14,359 nt of DNA. Origin: Bacteroidia bacterium. Lineage in GTDB: Bacteria > Bacteroidota > Bacteroidia > Flavobacteriales > Flavobacteriaceae. Below the pieces are notes generated by a model. The model was not told the origin of the DNA. It worked only from the letters and a program-made list of their open reading frames with translations, and did not search any database. Positions 1 through 6,536 of this stretch are shown here, one piece after another; position 1 is the first letter of the stretch; every line of letters starts with the position of its first letter. The stretch covers positions 1 to 14,359 of the forward strand of contig JAUIJW010000034.1 of NCBI GenBank assembly GCA_030431085.1, read 5' to 3'. A program made the position numbers and the translations under genes.

Positions 1-364
1 CAATCCATCGATAAAGTTCAGAACGTTTTTCCGAGACATCATATAAATAAAACTTGTAAACAATTTCTAAATGAATGGCCCTACCATGATCACTAAAAAT
101 ACAATCTAACTCGCCTATGGTTTTATTATTTTGATTTATCTGACTGTTTTTTAATAATATAGAGTATTTTAATTCATGAGTTAATTGATAAAAAATATAT
201 TGCTCTACACGTTTTCCTAACATAAGATCATCTGTAATAGACTCATTAAAATCTACAGTATTGTTAAACCCAAATAGGAATTGTTTCAAGTCAAAAATAG
301 GATGATTATCCCATAAAGGAGGGGTGTTCATAACACCTAAATATTGCTCTTGAAGTTGTGCCAT
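1..364 (-). CDS. DUF1853 family protein, PD-(D/E)XK-nuclease-like, N-terminal part (runs off left edge)
   Basis: Reading the minus strand from ATG at 364 gives 121 codons without a stop before the window edge, so only the N-terminal part is present. Residues 84-87 read GELD and residues 98-107 read HLEIVYKFYL, which matches the conserved core of DUF1853 (GELD...HWELAVKFYL) with the same spacing. From family knowledge this D...E-x3-K arrangement resembles a PD-(D/E)XK nuclease core; D87, E100 and K104 would be the key residues. No signal peptide is seen, so it is probably cytoplasmic. Its biological role is not established. The gene lies 81 bp downstream of the metal-binding lipoprotein gene on the same strand and has a candidate -7 box at 417-424. 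The family call rests on motif recall rather than a search, and the C-terminal portion cannot be judged. Confidence 0.72.
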   Translation of the reverse strand, partial: MAQLQEQYLGVMNTPPLWDNHPIFDLKQFLFGFNNTVDFNESITDDLMLGKRVEQYIFYQLTHELKYSILLKNSQINQNNKTIGELDCIFSDHGRAIHLEIVYKFYLYDVSEKRSELYRWI

Positions 365-416
365 GCTCAATATAACGGTTGCAAAAACTACCTAGAACAG
401 GGTGGGTAAACTTTTA

Positions 417-424
417 CAAAAGTA
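417..424 (-). promoter_or_regulatory. Candidate Bacteroidota -7 box for the DUF1853 gene
   Basis: The minus strand reads TACTTTTG, a perfect match to TAnnTTTG, about 50 bases upstream of the ATG at 364 and in the gap after the preceding gene. No TTG -33 element is found at 17-23 bp spacing, so this is a weak call in AT-rich DNA. Confidence 0.25.
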
Positions 425-445
425 ATTTTAATAAATGCTCTTCTA

Positions 446-748
446 TTAAGAATGTTCAGGACAATTGGTACAAGCACATTGTTTACCTTCACAACTACAA
501 TTGCCGTCTTCATGAACAGAACAAGTCGATTCTCCTCCTGCTTGTACAGGTTTTAAATCCATCTTACAAACAGGACAACTCCCTGCTTCATCGTATGTTT
601 TACCTTGCTCGCAATCCATCGGGCATTGATATTTCACTTCAGCGATTTGTTCAGTTTTAGTGTCGCCATTGTTTTGTTTCTTTTCACTTTTACAAGCGAC
701 AACCATCAAACTCAGAGAGATGATTAAAAATAATATTTGTCGTGCCAT
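446..748 (-). CDS. Lipoprotein with heavy-metal-binding domain (HMBD) and metallothionein-like Cys-rich tail
   Basis: This 100-aa protein starts with a lipoprotein signal peptide: a hydrophobic segment at 4-17 and lipobox VVAC with Cys19. Residues 40-68 form a short heavy-metal-binding domain of the type found on copper exporters and CusB-like proteins, with C42, M44, C46, C58, C61 and M63 in the YQCPM...CPVCKMDLKPV pattern. After a GG linker, residues 76-100 contain six more cysteines (76, 84, 86, 91, 93, 96) plus H79 and H99, in C-x-C and C-x2-C spacings reminiscent of small metallothioneins. The product is therefore likely to be anchored to a membrane facing the periplasm and to bind soft metals such as Cu, Zn or Cd. 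The metal is inference. It is flanked by the DUF1853 gene and, divergently, by a zinc alcohol dehydrogenase gene; no efflux system is adjacent. The domain call is solid, the metallothionein analogy less so. Confidence 0.85.
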   Translation of the reverse strand: MARQILFLIISLSLMVVACKSEKKQNNGDTKTEQIAEVKYQCPMDCEQGKTYDEAGSCPVCKMDLKPVQAGGESTCSVHEDGNCSCEGKQCACTNCPEHS

Positions 749-776
749 TGTTACATAATTTAAAGTTGAATACTTT

Positions 777-784
777 CAAATGTA
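777..784 (-). promoter_or_regulatory. Candidate -7 box (TACATTTG) for the HMBD lipoprotein gene
   Basis: The minus strand reads TACATTTG, a perfect TAnnTTTG, 28 bases upstream of the ATG at 748. That predicts a leader of roughly 20-25 nt. A TTG -33 box at normal spacing is not visible, so confidence is limited. It lies in the 182-bp divergent region between this gene and the alcohol dehydrogenase gene. Confidence 0.35.
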
Positions 785-930
785 TTAATTAATTCTCTGA
801 CTTTATAAATATGAGCTCCATTTTTACAATGCGCTTGTATAAATTTTGTATATTATAAAGGTGTCTTGACATAATGTTAAAGATTAGTATTAATCAGTCA
901 CTTATTTTAACTTAAACCAATCCATTAGCC

Positions 931-1986
931 ATGATAACAAAGCAAATTTCAGCTTACGGAACAGATTCTCCAGAAGCCAACTTGAAGCCACTTACTATTC
1001 AAAGAAGAGAAGTTACACCCACAGATGTTGAAATAGATATTTTATATTGCGGCGTTTGCCATTCTGATTTACATTTTGCTCGAAACGATTGGGGAATGAC
1101 CCAGTACCCAGTAGTTCCAGGACATGAAATTGTGGGTAAAGTCACTCAAATTGGCACCGAAGTTTCCAAATATAAAGTTGGAGATATAGTAGCGGTTGGT
1201 TGTTTGGTAGATTCATGCAGATCTTGTAACAATTGTAAGAATGATTTAGAACAATATTGCCCAGAGTGGGTGGGTACCTATGGTGGTTTCGATAAACATT
1301 TAAACACTCCTACACATGGAGGATATGCTGAAACTATTGTAGTTGATGAAGCATATGTGTTACGCGTACCAGATAACTTAGATTTAGCTGGAATTGCCCC
1401 AGTACTATGCGCAGGTATCACGACTTGGTCTCCTTTAAGACATTGGAAAGTAGACAAAGATAGTAAAGTTGCCATAGTTGGTTTAGGCGGTTTAGGGCAT
1501 ATGGCCATTAAACTTGCACATGCCTTAGGTGCTCACGTTTCATTATTTTCTAGATCAACAAATAAAATTGAAGATGCCAAGCAATTGGGAGCAGATCAAG
1601 TTATTATTTCTACGGATACTGCTCAAATGGAACAAGCGATGGGGCAATTTGATATAATTATTGATACTGTGCCTTATGCCCATGATTTAAATCCTTACAT
1701 CAATACATTAAGTACCAATGGCACGCTAGTCGTGGTAGGGTATCTAGGCCCTTTAGACCCAATGTTAGTTACAGTCCCTATGATTATGGGGCGCAAGGCA
1801 GTGGCGGGTTCTTTAATTGGAGGTATTGCCGAAACACAAGAGTTATTAGATTTTTGTGGTGAACATAATATTACTTCAGATATAGAAATAATCAATATGC
1901 AAAACATTAACACTGCGTATGAACGAATGCTTAAAAGTGATGTAAAGTACCGTTTTGTAATTGATATGAATTCTTTAAAAGGGTAG
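931..1986 (+). CDS. Zinc-dependent NAD(P)-dependent alcohol dehydrogenase / aldehyde reductase, YahK-like
   Basis: This 351-aa medium-chain dehydrogenase/reductase belongs to the cinnamyl-alcohol-dehydrogenase branch and is close to E. coli YahK in length and motifs. Such enzymes interconvert aldehydes and alcohols in the cytoplasm. Catalytic zinc ligands are visible: C43-H44 in GVCHSD, H65-E66 in PGHE, and C160 in LCAG. The structural zinc lobe has C96, C99, C102 and C110. The Rossmann motif GLGGLG is at 184-189, followed by S207-R208-S209 at the end of the second strand, a pattern that usually favours NADP(H) over NAD(H). The ATG at 931 gives the N-terminus expected for the family. No clear TAnnTTTG box precedes it. 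The 2H phosphoesterase gene starts one base after its stop, so the two are probably co-translated. The physiological substrate cannot be read from sequence. Confidence 0.93.
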   Translation: MITKQISAYGTDSPEANLKPLTIQRREVTPTDVEIDILYCGVCHSDLHFARNDWGMTQYPVVPGHEIVGKVTQIGTEVSKYKVGDIVAVGCLVDSCRSCNNCKNDLEQYCPEWVGTYGGFDKHLNTPTHGGYAETIVVDEAYVLRVPDNLDLAGIAPVLCAGITTWSPLRHWKVDKDSKVAIVGLGGLGHMAIKLAHALGAHVSLFSRSTNKIEDAKQLGADQVIISTDTAQMEQAMGQFDIIIDTVPYAHDLNPYINTLSTNGTLVVVGYLGPLDPMLVTVPMIMGRKAVAGSLIGGIAETQELLDFCGEHNITSDIEIINMQNINTAYERMLKSDVKYRFVIDMNSLKG

Positions 1987-1987
1987 A

Positions 1988-2566
1988 GTGTCTAAAGTGT
2001 TTGAAGGCTTTTTTGAATACAACACAAGCAGAATATATAGTTTAAGAATTATACCACCCAAACCAGTATTTGATAAAATAGTTGGTGTTAAAAGTGAGAC
2101 CATTCAAATTTATGGCGCTCAACAGTTATCTAGATCTATACCACATGTTACAGTAGCTACATTTGAAATGTATCCAGAGTACCAAGGTCTTTTGCTAAAA
2201 GCACTTCATCCATTGGCCAACATTGGTAAATTTAGGCTAAATGTAAATGGGTTTGATGTATTCGACAAGCACGTATACTTATTCTATTTAAAGATCGGCC
2301 AATCTGTTGAAATTAATAATTTAATCACTCTACTTAAAATAATTTGGGTGCGAGATCTACATCGTAAGAAAAAAAGTTTGAAAGTAACAAGTACACCGCA
2401 TATCACAATTTTTAAAACAAAGGATAAGAACATTTTGTATCGGGGTTTGAATTTGTTTAACCAGCAAAATTATTTTCAACAATTTGAGGTAAATCAGTTA
2501 ATCTTGGCTTCAAGGCTTCCAGGAAAAACTTGGGATTGGACACATAAAATATATTTAGATGACTAG
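1988..2566 (+). CDS. 2'-5' RNA ligase / 2H phosphoesterase superfamily protein
   Basis: This 192-aa protein has the two H-x-T motifs that define the 2H phosphoesterases: PHVTV with H53 and T55, and PHITI with H138 and T140. Each follows a hydrophobic strand, with the usual separation of about 85 residues. Family members include 2'-5' RNA ligases, cyclic phosphodiesterases and LigT-like proteins; the substrate here is unknown. No signal peptide is seen, so it is cytoplasmic. The start taken is GTG at 1988, one base after the TAG of the dehydrogenase gene, with AAAAGGG just upstream at 1977-1983 as a possible weak ribosome site. A second in-frame GTG at 1997 could also serve. The first downstream ATG (residue 61) would remove the first catalytic motif, so a non-ATG start is required. 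Confidence 0.82.
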   Translation: MSKVFEGFFEYNTSRIYSLRIIPPKPVFDKIVGVKSETIQIYGAQQLSRSIPHVTVATFEMYPEYQGLLLKALHPLANIGKFRLNVNGFDVFDKHVYLFYLKIGQSVEINNLITLLKIIWVRDLHRKKKSLKVTSTPHITIFKTKDKNILYRGLNLFNQQNYFQQFEVNQLILASRLPGKTWDWTHKIYLDD

Positions 2567-2649
2567 TACATTTCAACGAATAGATGACTACCGTATATTA
2601 GCCAATAGATTCCTTAAAGTATTTAGTTAGCAGGGTTTGAATAATTAAT

Positions 2650-2657
2650 TATATTTG
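2650..2657 (+). promoter_or_regulatory. Candidate -7 box (TATATTTG) for the bestrophin gene
   Basis: TATATTTG matches TAnnTTTG exactly and lies 42 bases before the ATG at 2700. A TTTG at 2636-2639 is too close (10 bp) to serve as the -33 element, and no TTG is found at 17-23 bp. Transcription would start near 2662, at the 5' edge of the inverted repeat described next. Confidence 0.4.
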
Positions 2658-2659
2658 CG

Positions 2660-2682
2660 CGATTACCAAAACAAGGTAATCG
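2660..2682 (+). promoter_or_regulatory. Perfect 8-bp inverted repeat in the bestrophin leader
   Basis: CGATTACC at 2660-2667 is the exact reverse complement of GGTAATCG at 2675-2682, separated by 7 bases. It lies immediately after the candidate -7 box and 17 bases before the ATG. It could be an operator overlapping the transcription start or an mRNA 5' hairpin. It is not followed by a T-run, so it is not a terminator. Its function is inference. Confidence 0.5.
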
Positions 2683-2699
2683 TTTATTTATAATGAATT

Positions 2700-3734
2700 A
2701 TGATTATAGCAAGAAACATTAAGTTAAAATCCTTAATAACATGGACTGGCATTCATTTTCTTTGGTTATCTCTCTTTGCTACTGGCGCTGCTCTGTTATA
2801 TTATTTTAATATAATTACGCTAAGAATTCCATGGGTACCTGTATCTGTTATCGGTACCGCTGTTGCGTTCTATGTGGGTTTTAAAAATAACCAATCCTAT
2901 GATCGCATGTGGGAAGCACGCAAAACTTGGGGCGGCATTGTTAATGATAGCCGTACTTGGGGTATGATGGTTGATGGTTATATTAGTAATTTATTTACTG
3001 CTGACAAACTCAGTGATTCTGAACTTCAAGATATTAAGAAGAGGTTAATATATAGACATATCGCTTGGCTCTATTCGCATAGAAGCCAATTATTAGTAAC
3101 AACGACTTGGGAGCATGCTGGTCAAGGTGGGCATGTAGGTAGAACTGCAAGATTTTACCAAAGAAAATTTGGGGTAGGATTAATTGATGATGAAATAACA
3201 CGTATTGAGCTAAAGCAGTTTTTACCTCACGATGAACATGACCGCTTAGTGAACAATGTAAATACGGCAACACAAATTATTAATGAGCAATCAAGAGACT
3301 TAAAACAACTCAGAGAACACGATCTTATTGATGATTTTAGACATATGGAAATGGAAAATATACTACGTAATTTTTATAACTTACAAGGAAAGAATGAGCG
3401 TATCAAAAAGTTTCCATTACCAAGACAATATGCCAATATGGGGCGTTATTTTGTGGGTATTTTTATAGTATTATTACCGTTTACTTTAATCCCAGAAATG
3501 TTCAAGACAGATGGATGGGCTCAGTGGTTATCTATTCCCATTATAGCATTGGTTGGATGGATATACATTTGTATGGAGCTTGTGGCAGATTATTCAGAAA
3601 ACCCATTTGAAGGCATGGTTAACGATATTCCAATGTTAGCTTTATGCCGTTCTGCAGAAATTGATCTGAGAGAGATGTTAGGTGAAACTAATCTACCACC
3701 AAATATTGAACCTATAAAGGGTATTTTAATGTAG
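2700..3734 (+). CDS. Bestrophin family ion channel
   Basis: This 344-aa membrane protein of the bestrophin/UPF0187 family is homologous to eukaryotic calcium-activated chloride channels; studied bacterial members form pentameric ion channels in the inner membrane. Hydrophobic segments are at about 15-36 and 45-62, then 246-266 and 272-293 after a long soluble helical stretch. The family signature GFKNNQSYDRMWEAR lies at 60-74, followed by W77 and NDSR at 82-85. The C-terminal signature ENPFEGMVNDIPM, after the last membrane segment, corresponds to the conserved NPF..DxxDLP region. Length is slightly above that of typical bacterial bestrophins. It is probably monocistronic: a candidate promoter and leader hairpin precede it, and more than 600 bp separate it from the next gene. 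Ion selectivity cannot be predicted from what is visible. Confidence 0.93.
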   Translation: MIIARNIKLKSLITWTGIHFLWLSLFATGAALLYYFNIITLRIPWVPVSVIGTAVAFYVGFKNNQSYDRMWEARKTWGGIVNDSRTWGMMVDGYISNLFTADKLSDSELQDIKKRLIYRHIAWLYSHRSQLLVTTTWEHAGQGGHVGRTARFYQRKFGVGLIDDEITRIELKQFLPHDEHDRLVNNVNTATQIINEQSRDLKQLREHDLIDDFRHMEMENILRNFYNLQGKNERIKKFPLPRQYANMGRYFVGIFIVLLPFTLIPEMFKTDGWAQWLSIPIIALVGWIYICMELVADYSENPFEGMVNDIPMLALCRSAEIDLREMLGETNLPPNIEPIKGILM

Positions 3735-4184
3735 TATTTGTTGTATTTTATTTTTTTACTTAGGATTTTCTACTATCTACAGTGATCATAAGTTTTATTG
3801 CATTAGTCGTCACTTATAAGGATAGATATTTTATTTAAATAAATTTTTAGGAAAATATGTATTTAGTGATTCATAACACAGAGGTGGGGTCGTACGATAC
3901 TGCTTCTGGCTACATTATAAAAGTCTTATCAACGGTAATTTTACAACGGTAATTTTACATAAGATCATCATAGCTACAAATGTGTGTACACATTCACGAA
4001 TACAAAAATTTAAAATAATAAACTCTTGAGTAAATGACTTTCCTTATAAATCTAAAAACATAATCCGTGAGAATCGCGTATTTGAAATTTTAATGATCCA
4101 AAGTACCAAATATTAAAAAGAATTACAGCAGTTTCTGGGATATTTTACATAATATAGAATTATAGCTTACGAATTAATGAAAAC
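3735..4184. other. Long non-coding stretch, left part of a 617-bp intergenic region
   Basis: No convincing gene is found between the bestrophin gene and the palindromic element. A 31-codon ORF (3857-3952, +) has no recognisable product. The stretch holds a 14-bp tandem duplication (3930-3958), a 10-bp palindrome TGTGTACACA at 3983-3992, and two copies of TTTTACATAA (3953-3962 and 4143-4152), with a third inside the adjacent element (4201-4210). No terminator with a T-run was found behind the bestrophin gene. Confidence 0.6.
3930..3958 (+). repeat. Perfect 14-bp tandem duplication
   Basis: The unit CAACGGTAATTTTA occurs at 3930-3943 and again at 3944-3957 without mismatch, and the next base also continues the repeat. 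Two copies only; it looks like a recent slippage or duplication in non-coding DNA. No role is evident. Confidence 0.9.
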
Positions 4185-4292
4185 TACATCGCAAATTGGT
4201 TTTTACATAATTGTTGACGATATAGACCTAAAAGGCACTATATCTACAATTATGCTAAAATAGCAAAGCTATATACACCAATTTGCTACATC
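4185..4292. mobile_element. MITE-like palindromic element with 6-bp target-site duplication
   Basis: GCAAATTGGT at 4191-4200 and ACCAATTTGC at 4277-4286 are perfect 10-bp terminal inverted repeats bounding 96 bp. The element is flanked directly on both sides by TACATC (4185-4190 and 4287-4292), as expected for a target-site duplication. Inside, the arms keep pairing: 4201-4205 with 4256-4260, 4206 with 4254, 4207-4214 with 4246-4253, and 4219-4225 with 4238-4244, leaving a 12-nt apical loop. The right arm carries 16 extra bases (4261-4276) that contain their own small hairpin, TAGC-AAA-GCTA. There is no coding capacity. This fits a non-autonomous miniature element that would need a transposase in trans, although no second copy is seen in this window. 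It ends 59 bp before the efflux gene and could act as an RNA structure in its leader. Confidence 0.6.
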
Positions 4293-4351
4293 AACAATTT
4301 GTACTATAATTTATATTATGTTAAATAGGTATTTTTAGTACAGACTGCGCT

Positions 4352-5572
4352 ATGCAAAAAAGTAGATTTGTACATTTTGAATTTATCATTCTTACAGCGG
4401 CTTTAATGTCTATTGTAGCTATAGCATTAGATGCGTTATTGCCCGCACTCCATATCATTGGTCGAGATATTGGGACTTCAGATCCTAGTCAAAACCAAAT
4501 GCTGATATTGATGATTTTTCTAGGGCTTGGTATTGGTCCGCTTGTATTCGGTCCGCTCTCTGATAGTTTTGGGCGACGACCAATTGTGTTTTTCGGTTTT
4601 GCCTTATTTATATTGGCTAGTTTACTTTGTATCTTTTCTAAATCTTATGAATTAATGCTTTTAGGTAGGTTTCTGCAAGGTGTTGGACTATCGTCCCCTA
4701 GAACTATAGCCATTTCAATGATACGCGATAAATTTGACGGTGACTATATGGCCAGAATTATGTCTTTTATCACCGTAGTATTTATTCTTGTACCTATGGT
4801 GGCACCAGCATTTGGTCAGTTTATATTGGTGCATTACAACTGGCAGGCTATCTTTTATGCTCAAATAATATTTGCCATTTTAGTATCTTTTTGGTTTTTT
4901 AAAAAACAGCCGGAAACTTTAAGGCCAGAGAATCGAATACAATTTTCTAAAAATTTACTATTAGATGGTTTTAGAGAACTTATTCAATACAAAAACACTA
5001 TTGGCTATACCCTTATTTCTGGCTTTATTACGGGTTCATTTATGGTATACTTAAGTGCTTCTCATCAAATATTTTATGATCAATACCATCTAGATGAGCA
5101 GTTTCCTTATATTTTTGCAGGGTTGGCTGTAGCTATTGGTGCTGCTACATTTTTAAACGGTACTTTAGTGCTGCGCTTAGGAATGAATAATTTAGTTAAT
5201 ATGGCCTTGGTTGCCTTCTTTTTATTTTCTCTAGTTTATGTCATTATTTTTTTCAATTCAGCTGTAAATCCTGATATAGAAGTTATTTTATTTTTTTTCT
5301 TTTTACAGTTTTTCGCAATAGGTTTCCTTTTCGGAAATTTAAGAGCTTTAGCTATGGAGCCTGTTGGTCATATAGCTGGTAATGCAGCTGCTTTAACCGG
5401 ATTTGTGTCAACCATTATGGCTGTGCCTATTAGCTCATTTATTGGTAGCTATGTTCGCGATACGGCTCTACCTCTATTCATTGGTTTTGCTATTTGCGGA
5501 GGAATTTCGATCATGATCTTAATTTATTTATTAAAATCAACACCTCATAATAAGCCAATGCACTCTCGCTAA
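4352..5572 (+). CDS. Bcr/CflA-type multidrug efflux MFS transporter
   Basis: This 406-aa inner-membrane protein has about 12 hydrophobic segments and belongs to the major facilitator superfamily. The first segment contains D27 in ALDALLPAL, matching the conserved Asp of the Bcr/CflA drug:H+ antiporters (D..LPAL). The loop after segment 2 has the MFS signature GPLSDSFGRRP at 67-77. Segment 4 begins LLGRFLQGVG with R106 and Q109-G110, as in the same subfamily. Members export drugs such as bicyclomycin, sulfonamides or chloramphenicol, or small metabolites; the substrate here is not predictable. The ATG at 4352 places the first membrane segment at the usual distance; the next Met (residue 20) would cut into it. 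The upstream leader carries the palindromic element, and no TAnnTTTG promoter was found there. The gene converges on the universal stress protein gene with an 11-bp gap. Confidence 0.9.
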   Translation: MQKSRFVHFEFIILTAALMSIVAIALDALLPALHIIGRDIGTSDPSQNQMLILMIFLGLGIGPLVFGPLSDSFGRRPIVFFGFALFILASLLCIFSKSYELMLLGRFLQGVGLSSPRTIAISMIRDKFDGDYMARIMSFITVVFILVPMVAPAFGQFILVHYNWQAIFYAQIIFAILVSFWFFKKQPETLRPENRIQFSKNLLLDGFRELIQYKNTIGYTLISGFITGSFMVYLSASHQIFYDQYHLDEQFPYIFAGLAVAIGAATFLNGTLVLRLGMNNLVNMALVAFFLFSLVYVIIFFNSAVNPDIEVILFFFFLQFFAIGFLFGNLRALAMEPVGHIAGNAAALTGFVSTIMAVPISSFIGSYVRDTALPLFIGFAICGGISIMILIYLLKSTPHNKPMHSR

Positions 5573-5583
5573 ATTATAGAATA

Positions 5584-6429
5584 TTAAAACGTACTTTGAT
5601 CAAATATTAAAATAGGTACTTTAAGATTATGACTTACTGATTTACTAAAACTTTTGCTGAATAGACTATCGAAAAAACTACGTTTTTTAGTAATTAATAC
5701 CAACATATCTAATTTTCTACTTTCGCTAAATGCGCTAATACCAATATCAATTGGAATATCAGTTAATGTGTAATATTCAGTTTCTAATGGATTTAAACAA
5801 GATGCTAGTATTAATCTATTGGGCCCCGTACTAATCTCATCACTGGAATTGTTAATTGTTACCACAGATATTTTAGAATTATTAGCGCTAGCCAACTCCT
5901 TCAATAACTGTAGACCATCACCATAATGGTCGATCGTAAAATCAGAAGCGAAACCAATTTCATGCAGTTCAGCAGAAGTTGCAGATTCTGGTACGGCGAT
6001 TATAGGGCAATCTAATTTATCAATTAAATTAGACGTGTTACTACCTAAAGTCATTTTTTTAAGCCCTGTAGCACCTTTGGTACCTATCACCACCAATTCA
6101 ATATTCTTAGTATCTACAACATTTTTAACGGCGTTATAAAAATAATCACTTACCAATATAGTTTCAAAGCTATGTTTATCTTTATTGATCAAGTTATCAA
6201 TTTTAGACGATAATTCTACTAATTGTGCTTTAGAGTCTTTAGTACGCGAATCTTGAATTACTTGTGCTGCACGTTTAGATGTAATTCCTGCAGATGGTGG
6301 AGAAACTTGTGGGTCAAGAGCATGCATAACGTAGAACTTGCAATCGTCGTCTTTAAAAAGTTGCAAGGCATAGTTAATAGCTTTCCATGAATTTTCTGAA
6401 AAATCTGTAGGTAATAAAATGGTTTTCAT
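5584..6429 (-). CDS. Universal stress protein, tandem two-domain UspA type
   Basis: This 281-aa cytoplasmic protein is built from two UspA-fold halves. The N-terminal half (about 1-147) has the early Asp of LPTDFS (D9) and the ATP-binding signature G-x2-G-x9-G-S: G116, G119, G129 and S130 in GTKGATGLKKMTLGS. The C-terminal half (about 153-281) starts GFASDFTIDHYG and ends PILIFDQ as a Usp domain should, but the corresponding loop reads KKRSFFDSLFSKSFSKS, so the nucleotide-binding glycines are absent. Such proteins are generally induced by stress or growth arrest. Nucleotide binding by the first half only is inference. A 107-bp gap separates it from the Dabb lipoprotein gene upstream; no -7 box was found in that gap, so it may be read partly from the operon behind it. 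Confidence 0.93.
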   Translation of the reverse strand: MKTILLPTDFSENSWKAINYALQLFKDDDCKFYVMHALDPQVSPPSAGITSKRAAQVIQDSRTKDSKAQLVELSSKIDNLINKDKHSFETILVSDYFYNAVKNVVDTKNIELVVIGTKGATGLKKMTLGSNTSNLIDKLDCPIIAVPESATSAELHEIGFASDFTIDHYGDGLQLLKELASANNSKISVVTINNSSDEISTGPNRLILASCLNPLETEYYTLTDIPIDIGISAFSESRKLDMLVLITKKRSFFDSLFSKSFSKSVSHNLKVPILIFDQSTF

Positions 6430-6536
6430 TTACGGGTAAATTTATTAGGAATTATCAATAGCTAAGATAGTCATTCCATTAAAAATAATAATTATTCATT
6501 CATTACTTTTTATCGGTTGTACGATTAAATAATATT

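Noticed and set aside
379..660. 93-aa ORF on the plus strand
   Set aside because: It is antisense to the HMBD lipoprotein, whose signal peptide and metal-binding motifs make the minus strand the real frame.
866..893. TTGACA-N16-TATTAA upstream of the alcohol dehydrogenase gene, resembling a sigma-70 promoter of Proteobacteria
   Set aside because: The main sigma factor of Bacteroidota reads a different consensus, and such matches arise easily in AT-rich DNA.
3857..3952. 31-codon ORF on the plus strand (starts MYLVIHNTEVG) in the long intergenic region
   Set aside because: It is too short, resembles nothing I know, and its end runs through the tandem duplication; base composition is like the surrounding non-coding DNA.
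4185..4300. Possible integron attC site, because the region is an imperfect palindrome with extra bases in one arm
   Set aside because: The required core boxes RYYYAAC and GTTRRRY are not present at the ends; flanking direct repeats fit transposition better.
4363..4370. TAGATTTG just inside the efflux gene as a -7 box
   Set aside because: It lies after the ATG, and the only later start would cut into the first membrane segment with its conserved Asp.
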